64,000 nucleotides of DNA from NCBI GenBank assembly GCA_947652115.1, contig OX393566.1, positions 15,795,315-15,859,314 of the forward strand, given 5' to 3'. Position 1 is the first letter of the stretch; every line of letters starts with the position of its first letter. The translations under genes and the position numbers were made by a program. Below, piece after piece: positions 34,323 to 46,173 of the stretch. The DNA is from Blastomussa wellsi. Taxonomy: Eukaryota > Cnidaria > Anthozoa > Scleractinia > Plerogyridae. The notes under the pieces were generated by a model. The model did no database searches, was not told the origin of the DNA, and worked only from the letters and a program-made list of their open reading frames with translations.

Positions 34323-35654
34323 ATGAAGGCTTCAACTGCTCTATGTGTTACTGTGTGTCAGTTATATGTGTGGATTGTCAAAAGACGCAAGCAGACCAGC
34401 TTTGTACTTTCTTTTGTGTTGTTTTGTTCCACTTTTGGAGCGGCCGATGCAGTATTACCGTCTTACATCCCAGCACTTGGAGTGACGCACCGTGGGAGAG
34501 ACACATTGGTAGAACAATATTTCGACCTGGGTTTGAACTACGTTGAAATCATATCCTTTCTACTAATAACACACGGTATCACTCTAAGTCTTAGGCAATT
34601 GAAGAGAATTCTGCGAAGGAAAGGCCTTACAAAGCGGAAAAACCATAGCGATCCTGCCGAAGTGGTCGCCGCTATTGAAAGAGAGCTCCAGGGAAGTGGG
34701 AGTTTAATTGGTTACCGTTTGATGCACCAAAGGCTAACAACTGACTATGGGTTGGTAGTGGATAGAGAAACGGTGAGAAATATTCTTAAAACATTGGACC
34801 CAGACGGTGTCGAACGGCGGTCAAAACATAGATTAAAGAGGAGGAAATATAAATCGAAAGGACCAAATTACATCTGGCACATTGATGGTTACGACAAATT
34901 AAAACCATTTGGTTTTTGCATTCATGGCGCAATCGACGGATACAGCCGTCGAATCTTGTGGCTGGAAGTCGGTTCATCTAACAACAATCCGCTTATTGTT
35001 GGAAAATATTTCCTAGACTGCGTGGCGCAAGTCGGGGGAACTCCTCGAATATGTCGTGGTGATGCAGGGACAGAAAATGTCAATATAGCTGCAATGCAGC
35101 GTTTCTTCAGACGTGACGCAACCGATGCCTTTGGAGGAGAGAAGAGCTTCTTATATGGAAAATCCGTATCGAATCAACGAATTGAAGGATGGTGGGCATT
35201 TCTAAGAAAAAGCGAGAGTGATTGGTGGATTTCTTTCTTTAAAGATCTCAGAGACCAAGGCCTGTTCGATGACGATGATTATGTTCACCAACAGTGTTTG
35301 AAATTTTGTTTTATGCCTCTTACAAGAGCGGAGCTGCAAAGAGTTGCTCAACATTGGAACCTCCACAAAATTCGTCCTTCCAGGAATGAGGAATCACCTG
35401 CTGGAAGACCAGATGTCCTGTACTTTTTACCTGAAGTTGAAGGCAAGGAGTCATATCTCAATGAGGTTTCTATAGACGAAGTAGATGTTGCCATGGACGT
35501 TTGTTGCGAGGACCCTGAAGATGATGTCTCAGAAACTTTTAGGGAGCTTGCTAGAATTTTAATGAACGAACATGCTCTTCGAATGCCTACTAACCCACAT
35601 GAGGCGGAAAATCTATATTGCCAGCTTCTCAGTCTTATTGATGACATTCACTAA
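34323..35654 (+). CDS. rve/DDE integrase-like transposase
   Basis: 443 residues from ATG 34323 (the open frame reaches slightly further upstream). Helix-turn-helix: LVEQYFDLGLNYVEIISFLL, SLRQLKRILRRKGL. A second helical DNA-binding region follows (GYRLMHQRLTTDYGL). The catalytic core has D in WHIDGYDKLKPFG, D in CRGDAGTEN and E in SNQRIEGWW, i.e. a full D-D-E set. C-terminus is acidic. This family (integrase core domain proteins of fish and cnidarians) is related to retroviral-type integrases but sits in DNA transposons. It starts right after the left repeat array and is convergent with the HECT gene. The hydrophobic first ~40 residues are unusual; the true start could be further in. Confidence 0.85.
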   Translation: MKASTALCVTVCQLYVWIVKRRKQTSFVLSFVLFCSTFGAADAVLPSYIPALGVTHRGRDTLVEQYFDLGLNYVEIISFLLITHGITLSLRQLKRILRRKGLTKRKNHSDPAEVVAAIERELQGSGSLIGYRLMHQRLTTDYGLVVDRETVRNILKTLDPDGVERRSKHRLKRRKYKSKGPNYIWHIDGYDKLKPFGFCIHGAIDGYSRRILWLEVGSSNNNPLIVGKYFLDCVAQVGGTPRICRGDAGTENVNIAAMQRFFRRDATDAFGGEKSFLYGKSVSNQRIEGWWAFLRKSESDWWISFFKDLRDQGLFDDDDYVHQQCLKFCFMPLTRAELQRVAQHWNLHKIRPSRNEESPAGRPDVLYFLPEVEGKESYLNEVSIDEVDVAMDVCCEDPEDDVSETFRELARILMNEHALRMPTNPHEAENLYCQLLSLIDDIH

Positions 35655-35739
35655 CAAAACAAGCGTAAGTCAATTCTTTTGTGAGGGAAATGATAATGTC
35701 GATGACTCAAAGACGTTAATAAGTGTCAAAGGTATCAAG

Positions 35740-36310
35740 CCGAGTAACAACAACAACAACAACAATTTATTGGTATTCCCATATACAAATGGTATTACCT
35801 AAGAGAACAGTACAAGAAATTACTATCCCTAACAATGACTAAAATTTTATATATATCTGTATAAATTAGCAGAGGAAAAAAAAAGTAACAATGATAATAG
35901 TCACAATAATGTTAATCAAATTAGACTAAATAGGATTACAAGTTTCTCTTGTATGTAGTGCTTCGCATACATAATAACCTATTTTCTTACAAATGAAAGA
36001 ATCAACATTATTAAACAAGAATATAGTTTTATCGGTATTATTTAAAAAATCATATGACGGATATTTAAGTACAATGTCACGTTCTATTTGTTGTCTAATA
36101 GAGTTATAACAGTAACAATGAAATAAGAAATGTGTTTCGTCCTCAATTTGATCAGAGCGGCAGTAATGACAAATCCTAAGATCTAGACACCTCCACCTCC
36201 TCCTTCAAGTAACAAACATATCCCACTCTCGTGAATAAGCAGATACAACACTACTTCTGCAGGTACCAAACAGTAGCTCGTTCTCTATTTTCCAAATCCC
36301 CATAATTAAT
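35740..36310 (-). mobile_element. 5'-truncated LINE end
   Basis: The minus strand encodes the C-terminal zinc-knuckle of a LINE ORF2 (CHYCRSDQIEDETHFLFHC) and the following helical tail to a stop near 35,925. The 3' UTR ends in a (TTG)n run (plus AACAACAACAAC at 35744-35761). Inserted downstream of the transposase gene. Confidence 0.65.
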
Positions 36311-37572
36311 CCCCCCCCCTCCTCGAATAACCGCGGATGGGCTCATAGCTTAAACAAGAAGTTCCAGTATGAAAGGGGCCTGGCCTGGCCATTCTCACGC
36401 CCAGTTGTCAATAAACCATCAAAACGTAAACAGCTGACAAACAACATGTGCCAAATTTGGTAAATCAAACTAAACATGATCGTATCATAGACGATTGATC
36501 TAATGGCATAAAAAATATACAACAACATCAACGACAAAAACTAACTGGCCATTCTATTTCCTTATGAAACTAATTCTTCGGCCTCATTACCATAAATGTG
36601 AATCTATTCCTTACTATGATTAGCAAGTTTATTTCAGTTTACATGGCTGATCCACAACGTGTACACCAGCTGCATGGTAATGATTTGTAAATGACTTTCA
36701 ATATTCTTTATATTAGTAATCTAAATACTCACTTAATTAAACCTATGATAATCACAGAAGCAAAACAAGGTAATATATTGCATTGCTGAACTTGAACACT
36801 TTACTAACTGAAACTCAAACTTGAAAGCACTTAACCAGTGTACATTGCAGGTATTTACTTAATAAAACACCTAAAATGAATGAAGTAAAAAAAAAGCCGA
36901 GAGAAAACCCAGACAATGGGATATTTAATTACAGAAAAAAACTTCTTTGGTTTCCTAGCCTTCGTTGCTTGGTTATCTGACGCTCCACCCGCAACGGTAG
37001 ATTTTTTTTTTTTTTTCAAAAATAATGTTTGACCTATTTTGTGTTCTGTGAAAGGCTGTAGCGACCTTGACAACCTTGTGAAAGAAATACAACTCTTTTT
37101 TTATTTCAAGTACAGTTATTATTCTTGGGAGAGATACTTGGACTAGACAAAATGGGAAATATCAACGTATCAATAAAGAAACAAACAAGAATCTTAGGCA
37201 TATTGCCAGGTAAGATATGGGCCGTCAACAATAATACTTTTGCAGCAACTCCACATCCCATTTTAATTGTTGCGTGACCTCTTACAGTCCGACTACTCCA
37301 ACTAAGGTCCCCAACCAAGCTAGGGAATGAAACTTTCGTATGTTAACAACGGAATCCCACAAGTTGTGAATCTGCACCAGCTTTACGCTTAAAAGCCGAC
37401 AAAAAATTTGAGACCATTTTATTGTTTATCGTGCACACACTTTTGGTCACTTGACTGAAGAATTTGCAAGGGTGGCCTTGGTTGTAGTCAGCTGCGTGCA
37501 TTATCGAGACCTTTCTGAAGCCAACTTATAATAATCATGAGTTGAAGAAATGGAGTTAATCAGTCAGGTTAT
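36311..37572. other. No gene recognised within rve transposon
   Basis: AT-rich spacer between the LINE end and the next nested repeat. Confidence 0.4.
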
Positions 37573-38343
37573 GCCCGGTTCAGACGCCGATCTTTTCATG
37601 AGCCGAACCTAATTCCTTGGAAAGAACGACGTCTGAATCAATTCGGAACGGGTATTTCAATTTGGAACGGGTTAGCCGTTCTTCCCGCCTGGCTTGGCCG
37701 GCTTTGATTCAGACGCCGACCTTTCCATGTACCGATCTTAATGCATAAGTTATGATAACGTATTTTGCACGGAGTTTTTCTCAGCGAGCATCGTTGCCGT
37801 GACGACGTTCAGCAAGATGGAGCTCGTCTTAACAATAGCAGCGGAAAAGGAGATATTTTGCAAATGCGAAGACTGATTTGTCCAAAATATCTGACAATTG
37901 TGCTGGCATGAAATTAACTTAGCGCCAGTAGACCTCTGTGATCGCTCGTGCGAAACGCCACCAGGCATCGCTTCAAACGTTCAAGGTCTTTACGATTTGT
38001 CAAACAAACATTCGCTAACATGCAACCGACCGCAGTCACTTTAAAGTACTGCTATAAATTGATAAGCTCTGTATTCTGCTACAAATAACAAAACTGTTTA
38101 AATTTGAGACTGCAACAGTTTCGTTGTAATTGAGCGACGCTCGGGTTAAACGTTGAAGGAAGGCCGTACCGGTAAAAATCAAGCTCTCTGATTGGCTTTT
38201 AAACTTGTCAATAAAGTTTGTTGGGTAGCCGTGTATTAGGAACGGCCAAAAAATTCGGCGTCTGAATCAACAGGTGTACTTTTGGGTCGGTGCAAATTGG
38301 AATTGAGATCGGCCCATGAAAAGTTCGGCGTCTGAACCGGGCC
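37573..38343. mobile_element. Non-autonomous element, GCCCGGTTCAGACGCCGA ends
   Basis: Left GCCCGGTTCAGACGCCGATC TTTTCATG and right CATGAAAAGTTCGGCGTCTGAACCGGGC are inverted, ~28 bases. Inside, further copies of the CAGACGCCGA(C/T)CTTTCCATG motif occur near 37,705-37,725. 771 bp, no gene. Confidence 0.8.
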
Positions 38344-38354
38344 TTAGAAGAAAC

Positions 38355-41300
38355 TCAAACAATGTCAATTTCCCAGTCTTCAGACTTGAGGACGTTGTTA
38401 AACTCTTCTCTAAGCTCGGGAAACGATTGGTACGTTGAGGGGAATTCCAACATGTTGCTGCAGGTGTGTGCGATGGGCCTGCGAGCGTATCCTCGAACGT
38501 CGGTGAAAGTAACTTGCCACGAGTCGAACAGCATCAAGTCTGATCCACTGAAGAACCGCATAAAAGTCGACACCATTCTGGAATCAAGGCCTTTGAGATA
38601 TCGCTTAAAAAATTTCAGCGAATCTCTTTCTTCTTGGGTGTTTGCTTCACAGTCAATTGTGTTCAACAGTTTAGTGGTTGTCGGTGCCAGGTGATCATAC
38701 AAGTACAATAGTGATTCAATGGTAGGAAAGCTGTCTGCTAACGACGTGACGATGTCCTTCCAACAGTCAGCCACGTACTGAGGTCTTTGGATTAATTCCT
38801 TGTGTGCCATCTCGATCACAGTTTGTCTAAGTGTACTCTTCTGTATCACTCTTTTACATTCAAAATTGCTTAGCAAGTCGATCAACTGTGCGTCATCAAT
38901 CTCCACTTCTCCGTTCACACACTCTTGGACAACGGTACGCTCATCATTTGAGACGTACTGCATGAATGAACTGATGAGCATCTCGTCAGAAACGGCAGAC
39001 TCACCGAAAAGACAAGCAACGATGAATGGTTTTGATAGACGAACGGGAAAATATTGGTAAACTTGGAAGCCTTTCACTAGGATTCTCGCGAGTGCTTCCC
39101 ACTGATGCCTTTGAAAGTCGTGCCTTATAAACGGCACTCGTTCGCCCTCTCCGAGCATAAGAGAATCGTAAATGTCTTTCCAAAAAAGACTTAAAGCGTC
39201 CTTAGAAACCCCCGAACCGTTGCCTTTTTCAGCTATGCCTCTTTCGTTCAGCATTTCCACGATGATGTGGCAGTTCATTATGCAGGGATCTTGAAAAATA
39301 TCTAACATGTCTTGTCTGACATTTGCACGACGAATTGTTATAACGCGACTGGTGAAAGCACTGGTGCTAGTGTTGTCTTCAGCCAGTTGTTGCCCCTCTT
39401 GGATATCACCAGATGATCTAAATGAAGAAAAAATAATAATAGTCCAACAATTAGTTAAGAGGCCCTTGCTGCTTAGACAACACCTACCTTGCGTAGATGT
39501 AAAAAATAAAAACTTAAATTCCAGTTGGTGCGGCGCGCTAGAGGGAACATACTGCCAGAAAGGAAATCAAGCAAAATTGGCTTATTGTAGTACATATATC
39601 TTATTAGAAATTTAATGTGTAGTATCTTTTACGGGTCAGGCAGTATTTTGGCACACCCGAATGGCGAGTCAAAAGACAAATGATTAGCAGAAATATACAG
39701 CACTACTACACACTTAAAAGGCCTAATAAGAGATTTATTATCAAATTGCTGAAGACTTCGAGGACCTCAAAAGTTTGACTTGGCAAAAAATTTTAACATA
39801 TGGCTAAACGTCCTTATTCATTAAAAATAATGACCATTACCATGATAACGACCCGTACTGATAAATCCCACCCGCTAAACAGCAAAGCAGAGAGCTTATC
39901 TTATCCTTGCTAAGTTCTTGCGAAAAAACATTGTTATTAACAGTGACGAACACATTGCATTTTTATCCAGCCATTTATAGCATAGCAGCCGATTTTCTTA
40001 CCTTCTTTCACTAGCCGCAATGGCACCAGCGTCGAATACAGGTGATTGTGCGTGCTCTTGGGTCTCATCACTTGACCTAAATAGAAAAAAGAAGAATGTA
40101 GATTAGTCAGCAGGCTCTGGCTACATCAGGGAAACCTAACTTGCATGGAGAAATGAAACCGAAGCGCAAGTGGTTTATTAAGGCTCGTTTACATTTAGAG
40201 AATCAGACGATTGCCAGTCTTTTTTGAAAATTCTTGACTGTCTGGCGCATTTTAACATCAGTTTTAACGTTGTAACATCGTTCTCCTATAAGCGTGCAAA
40301 GTACAAAGTTAAAAAAGGTTATGACCATGACCATAGCAGTTGTCCGTACTGATAATTCCGCCCGATAAACAGCACATCGGAGAACTTAATTTACCCTTGA
40401 AAATTGCTTGAGAAATAGAAATGATTGCTACTGAAAAAGGGACGGACCCGTAGAAACCATATCTAACCATCTATTGCGTAAAAGTTGATTTTCTCACCTT
40501 GCATCGCCTAACATAATGGCACCAGTGGGTGAAAGCGAGAAGGAGTCAGTGAGCAGATCTAGGTCTTGGATTGGCATGAGCGGAGCTGTTAAGTCAATGT
40601 CAATGGGCGAAGCACACTCTCCGAGCCCAAATCCTTTGAATGTAATGTCCGTTTCCGATGGAGACATCGGTACAGGTTGGACTGTTATCTCCATGTGAAG
40701 GGGGGACCCGTTAAGTACTGTAATACACTCTGAGGGCTCCAAACGCTTTCCTGGCCTCAAGCACAAGTTGAAGTGTTCCAGAAACAAGTTCAAAGATCCG
40801 ACCCAGTCGTACACTGCAATCATTTTCTCTCTGGGGTCAAAAAAACGAGACACGTCACCTTCAAGGCAGTGTTTGACGGAGACTATCAGTCGCTGAGAAT
40901 CAGTTGCTGGTTCGGGTGGTACTCTGCTCTCTCGTGCCTTTCGAAGTACTTCCAAGCGTTTCACATCGTCTAATTCCTGCCTAAGTTGCATTTCTTTGTC
41001 TTCTTTGGCATATTTCTGCCGCCAAGACTTTCCCCTATCTTGTTGTTGTGGAGATCCGATCAGAACCACCTCGGTATCTTCGTTAGAAGAGGAAACAGTT
41101 GATAATTTCTTCGAAGTCAGGTAGATTCTGGCTTGCGTTAGCTTGTGTACCTCAAAGTACCTCTGCACGGTGAAAGGCTGTCTGTTTCCTTGTTCATCCA
41201 CCAGTTTCGATATATTTTCCAATTTAAAATTGGCCAAATCGAATTTCATGTCATGGGCTGGCCCATGGCAGGACTGGCCTTCTGGAAAGAACAGCTTCTT

Positions 41301-44037
41301 GGCTCGCTGAATAACATCCTCTTTAGTTGCGGATGCATGGATGTCAATGCGTCGTGCCCCGCCACCTCTGGCCATGCGTACTGCTACGAATCGGGAGTCT
41401 TTGTAGCTGTAATGCAGCCACCCGATAGTTATTCGGCGAGATTTTGGTTTTTCTTTCTTCGGAACTTTTTTTGGAGTAGAATCGGGCTCCGGTTGAGGTG
41501 TTGTTTGCGAAGAACCCCGCTTTCTCTTTTTTTTGTTTTTTTCGTTTCTTAACTGTCCAATCAACTTTTTTTTCTTCTCTTCCAGATCACCTTGACCGGG
41601 GGTTTCCACACTGCACTTTCCTAAACGACGCTCGCAAAACGCCTTGAGGGCGAAAATATCGCCCTTTGCCTCCAACCCCAAGTCAGAAAGTAAGGATGTA
41701 GGGCTGTGTAAAGCACCCATGCAGTCCATCTGAAATAAAAGAACCCAGCAATTAGCATTTTGAACGGCGTCCATCTTTTTTCTAGTATTTCTCTTCCAAT
41801 GTTACTATAAACTTATGTAAGATATAAACTTGGACCACATAATGGGCATGAGTTTTCCGGGTGTGTTAATTTGAACTTGCTGTCTAAGTGTAGTATGTCG
41901 AGTACGCTTCAAAAAGCGTCAAGAGTGTACAAAGAACAATCGAGATTTTTACTAACCTTTTCAGAAGCAAATGAGTCAAGTACGTCTTGACTAACATCCC
42001 TGCTTTTCAAAAATCCCAGCACCTGAATAATAATAGGGATAAGGGAAGGGCTTTTGAGCAGTTAGGTCTAGGATAGGGTATATAAATCAGAGAATTTTAG
42101 ATTGGATCGGACCGGATATTGACAAAAGCCGGACCGGATCGGACAGGATAAACGTGGGCTGCAAAAATTGGCAGTTTTTTTTTTTCATGCTAAAATTTTG
42201 CATTATGATAGGTCACGTGACTATTTTGGCGTTAATTTATGGCGATCCGAAATTTTTCGGACCCCGTCCGGGCTGTGTCAATCGGACTCAATCCTATCCA
42301 GGTTTAATTTTGTCAATCAGGTCCGATCCGATTCAGGTTTTTGTTAACGCCCCTATAAATCTGAAAATGCACCCTCCCACCTAAATCCCAGAGCGCACGG
42401 TAAGTTCGCCAGATAGAAGCATGGTTTTCAACCCCTGGGGGGGGGGTACTCCCGAAAATTTTGGATAGGGGTGTGCCGCCAAGGTTCTTGAACCCTGACC
42501 CTATTTAAGGATAAAAGAAGCGAAAACTGATACCCTTTTTAAGGCCCGAACCCGAAAAATGACACCCTATTCAAGGGATCCAAACAACGGCTAACGCGCC
42601 CGGCAAAACAAAAATCTTTATAACAATCGCTGTCCTATACTTCAGTGGACACTTCAGTTTCTTTTTCGTTAACCTGGGCGCTTACGCGCTTCATTTTTTT
42701 CATACAGTTTAGGTACCCTATCTAAGGACTACGCCAGGGACGCATTGCCAAAAGGAGCAAAAATGATACCCTATTTAAGGATCGAGAACCTCAAAAACCA
42801 TACCCTATCGGGCGGCACGTACCTATATAGCCCATATATGGGAGTACCCCCCCGGGTTTTCAACGTATGGTTTTTGAAGTATCCAGGTTAAGTTTATTTT
42901 TAGAACTAGAAATTTCAGTGTGAAAGTGAGTGCTGGTCGGAGGTAAAAAAAGTAAAAATTTAACTGAAATTGAGCAGCAATGGAAAACTTTTTCAAGCAC
43001 ACTCCTTTTTATAAGAATATATATATATTTTTTATTCCGGCCCATGCTAAATATTCTCATTTTTCTGCCGATTATTATTAAATTTATCGGGGTATCACTT
43101 TCTAGATCTGTATCGGGTTACATTGTACACGTGTTCCCACCAGTTCGCCTCAACGAGAGATATCCGGAACAAAGAACATGTTTGTCCGACCGGAAGTAGC
43201 GTTGTGTGACAGATTACATAACACTGAATACGAAGAACAATAGGTCTTTTATTAACAGAAATCTAGAATGACAGTGCTGACGTGACCAGCGCAGCGATCT
43301 TGCACTCTGATCGCCTCATCGCAGGTTAGTTCTGACGAAGAGAGATAGATTGAATCAACCGCATCTCTGCATGTAGAACCCCCTGTTTACAACAATAATG
43401 CGCTGCTTCGCTAAAGTTCGCCAGCAATAATCAACTACGAGTCTGAATAAAGTTGTGAAAAATCATTAACCACCTAATATGTCCTCGATTGTTTTCAAAA
43501 AATTATAACAAGGTAAAGATAATTGAGAAATCTTTTGAAAGCAATTGTGAAAACCGGCTAACAGAAATCTTTCCATGCTACAGTTCACCCGACTTTGAAT
43601 TTACCCAAATTTATCCCACTTTTAACTTGGACTACCGGAACTGAAAATAATAGGTGAAAGAAACCCTTCCATTCTTCATCTATCACATAACAACGAGTCG
43701 TAAGTTGCATTGTAAGGCAAATGAAGCCCATTAAAAAATACACACGGCTTTTTAAGTATCCCCAGAGAAAGTACCCTATCATTGGGGTCCATCGCGAGTG
43801 ACCGTGACAATTTATCGTTACAACCTATTGCTCACGCCGCTACTGCATGCCCGTTTATCGGTCTCGTGCTCCCAGACTAGAACGCCAAGCTACGCTAGCT
43901 AAACATTAATCACGACAATAGCTGTACGTTTATAATACCAGAGTAGACCTATGTTTAATAGTGAATGAAAGGTTAACACTTACAGCTGACAAACCGCATC
44001 CACTCGACCCTTCATCCACAGGCAAGTCTTCATCCAT
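38355..44037 (-). CDS. HECT-type E3 ubiquitin ligase (G2E3-like), five exons, transposon cargo
   Basis: Exons 43984-44037, 41957-42022, 40498-41729, 40002-40076, 38355-39417; all GT-AG, phases consistent, 830 codons with stop and no internal stop. The N-terminus is a SAM-like fold (VLGFLKSRDVSQDVLDSFAS ... LSDLGLEAKGDIFALKAFC). A basic linker leads to a ubiquitin-like block (RRITIGWLHYSYKDSRFVAV, ATKEDVIQRAKKLFFPEG). A Glu/Lys segment follows. The C-terminal ~330 residues are a HECT-like domain ending RRPIAHTCSNMLEFPSTYQS; the Cys in HTC is the expected ubiquitin-thioester site. Architecture matches the G2/M-phase-specific E3-like proteins expanded in fish and cnidarians. The start exon lies ~85 bases inside the right repeat array. 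Catalysis is inferred from the motif. Confidence 0.85.
42435..42855. repeat. GGGGGGGTACTCCC foldback MITE in HECT intron 1
   Basis: Arms GGGGGGGGTACTCCC ... GGGAGTACCCCCCC, with repeated ACCCTATTTAAGG motifs on both sides. This repeat type is, to my knowledge, abundant in coral genomes and helps place the window. Confidence 0.8.
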
Positions 44038-44121
44038 AGTCACGGCGCTTTACGCCAGTCACGGAGGTTAGCCGAGCTTTATCATTGTAAACTGATACTT
44101 ATCTCTTTGTTATCTCGCGTT

Positions 44122-44538
44122 AGTAAGTAGAGATCTCACGTTACAAGTAGAGATCTTGTGTTATAAGTCGAGATCTCGTGTTATAAGTCGAGATCTCGTT
44201 TTATAAGTCGAGATCTCGTGTTATAAGTCGAGATCTCGCGTTATAAGTCGAGATCTCGCGTTAGTAAGTCGAGATCTCGCGTTGTAAGTCGAGATCTCAC
44301 GTTGTAAGTCGAGATCTCGCGTTAATAAGTCGAGATCTCGTCTTATATGTCGAGATCTCGTCTTATAAGTCGAGATCTCGCGTTAGTAAGTCGAGATCTC
44401 GCGTTGTAAGTCGAGATCTCGCGTTGTAAGTCGAGATCTCGCGTTAATAAGTCGAGATCTCGTCTTATATGTCGAGATCTCGTCTTATAAGTCGAGATCT
44501 CGCGTTAATAAGTCGAGATCTCGGGTTATAAGTTCGAC
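44122..44538 (-). repeat. Right subterminal array, ~20-bp units
   Basis: About 20 inverted copies of the left-array unit (TTATAAGTCGAGATCTCG...), including higher-order repetition of a four-unit block. Confidence 0.95.
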
Positions 44539-44611
44539 GCTAAATTGATGAAAATATTTCGACTTAAAAAGAATAGTACTCATATCAAGATGGCCCTTAC
44601 GGGCCACCGTA

Positions 44612-44747
44612 CATTATTGTCCATGGCGAGGGACGAACACAAATTAAAGATGGTCCTAAAGCTTAAAGAGTGGAAGCTAATGCACCAATGCAATAACACT
44701 GGAATTGGTTTACCACCTGCATACGTCACTGAAGAAGAAGATTCTTA
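44612..44747 (+). pseudogene. Myb/SANT-like adaptor, C-terminal piece
   Basis: After the target duplication the frame continues MARDEHKLKMVLKLKEWKLM to YVTEEEDS and a stop. It is the tail of the gene begun at 26298. Confidence 0.6.
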
Positions 44748-44949
44748 AAGCAACCTGTAGTTTGAACATTTTTGAACTTAGAAATATTCATGCCATGAAA
44801 TGTAAGCATCGTAAATTTCAAAAGAAAACAATCAAAGGATTAATTAAATTAATTGCAGTGAATGTTTTCATTCGTTTTCATATTTTGTTATCAATGAATC
44901 TTACATGCAATTTAATTCAATCATTAATCTTATTATGCAAAGTATGGTG

Positions 44950-45245
44950 AAATAATGAGCTGGCGTTTGGCATTGCCACTTGCGTCTGCTGCAGCAACAA
45001 TGTCAAATGGTACATTTTCTTCTTCAATGTCTTCATCAAAGTCCTGCTCTCGGTCTTTGAGGGCGAAATTTTGCAACACTGCAGTGGCCACAATAATGAT
45101 GAGGGAATTCGCCAAGGCGGTGCGCAGGTCCTAAGTGCTGACATGGAAACGTCGCTTTAGCAATCCAAAGCATCTCTCAATAACACACCTAGTACACCTA
45201 TGTGCAGTATTGTAGCGTACTTAAATCAGTTAGCACTTGCTGTAT
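44950..45245 (-). pseudogene. HARBI1-type transposase, C-terminal fragment
   Basis: The minus strand reads TAHRCTRCVIERCFGLLKRR, a stop, then LRTALANSLIIIVATAVLQN and DFDEDIEEENVPFD. The VIERCFGLLKRRF segment carries the catalytic Glu region of PIF/Harbinger DDE transposases. The rest of the gene is missing. Partner of the split Myb/SANT gene. Confidence 0.7.
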
Positions 45246-45514
45246 TGGTGAAAGCGGCAGACCCCTCCTTGCTTGATGTTGAAGATCTGAGTCCTTCCTA
45301 AGGCGAAAACGCAATCAAAAAGCTTTGTTGTCCTATTCCTCTAATGGGTTAAATCTATCCCTAAGGTGCCAAACTCGTTGAACAATGTGTATTATGCTGA
45401 TTGGCGTAGTTTCTTAACTGTTTGTAGCGCATGGGTCCCTCCATTTCAAAATGGCTGACCATGAAAACATCGTTAAACAGAGTTTAAACCTACCTTTGAC
45501 CAGGTCTTTTTTTT

Positions 45515-45767
45515 TTAAGAAATTTTTTATTTGCAAAACAAATAACTACTTACATTACTTACAATACAGCTACTGACATTACCATAACTCTACTATCAGG
45601 GTAATACTTACATTGCTGTACTTACATAGAATACGGTACGATACTTAGGCTACTTACGATACAAGACATTACATCATTTATTGATAGAATATTTTTTCAT
45701 CAGTTTCCGCTTACTTAAAATTTTATCTTGCAGAGCAAAGTCACATGCAATTTTTTCAATATTGGGG
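45515..45767 (-). mobile_element. 3' end of Tx1-like LINE
   Basis: The minus strand continues the LINE ORF after the Harbinger insertion (EKIACDFALQDKILSKRKL, stop). The 3' UTR has repeated ATGTAAGTA-type motifs and an A/T-run end at ~45,520. Confidence 0.55.
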
Positions 45768-46173
45768 ACCTTAAGATTGAGGTTTATGACTAAAAACGTC
45801 AAACCGCAAACGTCAAGGAATCACGTGACCAGGCTCTGAACTCACGTTTGCCGTTATCAACGCGCGTTTTCGACGGCAAGAGGTAGGTCTTCACGTTTGT
45901 GATTTCCCTCAAGTATTCAGTGCTGTTTATTTTCAATTATCTCACATATTAACGCTTTATATATGTGAAGTAGTTATTTGTCCAGATGTAGAGAAGAAAT
46001 TTAAGTCAAAAGAGCCCATGTTAAGCATTTTGTCTTGTCTCGAAAACAGTCATTTGCATAGGTAGCAAATCCAATATGGCGGCAATAAATACCGAACATG
46101 TGGTTTTGCCCCTTGATGGTCTTTAAGTGCTTAAAATCACTTTTTTCTCTAGCAGTTAGACGCAAGTTGCACC

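Larger units (their letters stand above)
33789..44611. mobile_element. 10.8-kb rve-integrase transposon carrying a HECT ligase gene
   Basis: Inverted termini TACGGTGGCCCGTAAGGGCC (then ATCTTGATATGAGTA and a GTCGAAATATTTTCATCAAT block) at both ends, flanked by the 6-bp direct repeat CATTAT (33783-33788 and 44612-44617). Dropping one repeat copy rejoins the Myb/SANT frame exactly (…EEDPLL|SMARDEHK…). Each end has a long array of ~20-bp GAGATCTCGACTTATAACA-type repeats. Cargo: a DDE integrase-like transposase (plus) and a HECT-type E3 gene (minus), convergent. The rve fold and 6-bp duplication would fit a cut-and-paste superfamily such as IS3EU/IS481EU/Ginger-like; exact assignment is uncertain. 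Confidence 0.9.
26067..45515. mobile_element. Old PIF/Harbinger element, heavily nested
   Basis: Interpretation: a Myb/SANT adaptor gene (plus) and the C-terminal end of a HARBI1-type transposase (minus) lie at the two ends of a unit whose middle is filled by a MITE, a BEL/Pao retrotransposon and an rve/HECT transposon. The left terminus GGGCCGATTATTTAAACAAA resembles Harbinger ends. The right terminus near 45,490 (GTTTAAAC rich) is less clear, and most of the transposase is deleted. Limits are approximate. Confidence 0.45.

Noticed and set aside
40494..41774. The 427-codon frame at this place as a self-contained gene
   Set aside because: Splice sites and phase continuity with exons at 44,0xx, 41,9xx, 40,0xx and 38.4-39.4 kb make it the central exon of the HECT gene; the apparent start MDAVQN lies upstream of the acceptor.
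33872..44538. CRISPR-like array from the regular ~20-bp repeats
   Set aside because: No spacers; direct head-to-tail satellite units placed symmetrically in transposon ends of a eukaryotic genome.
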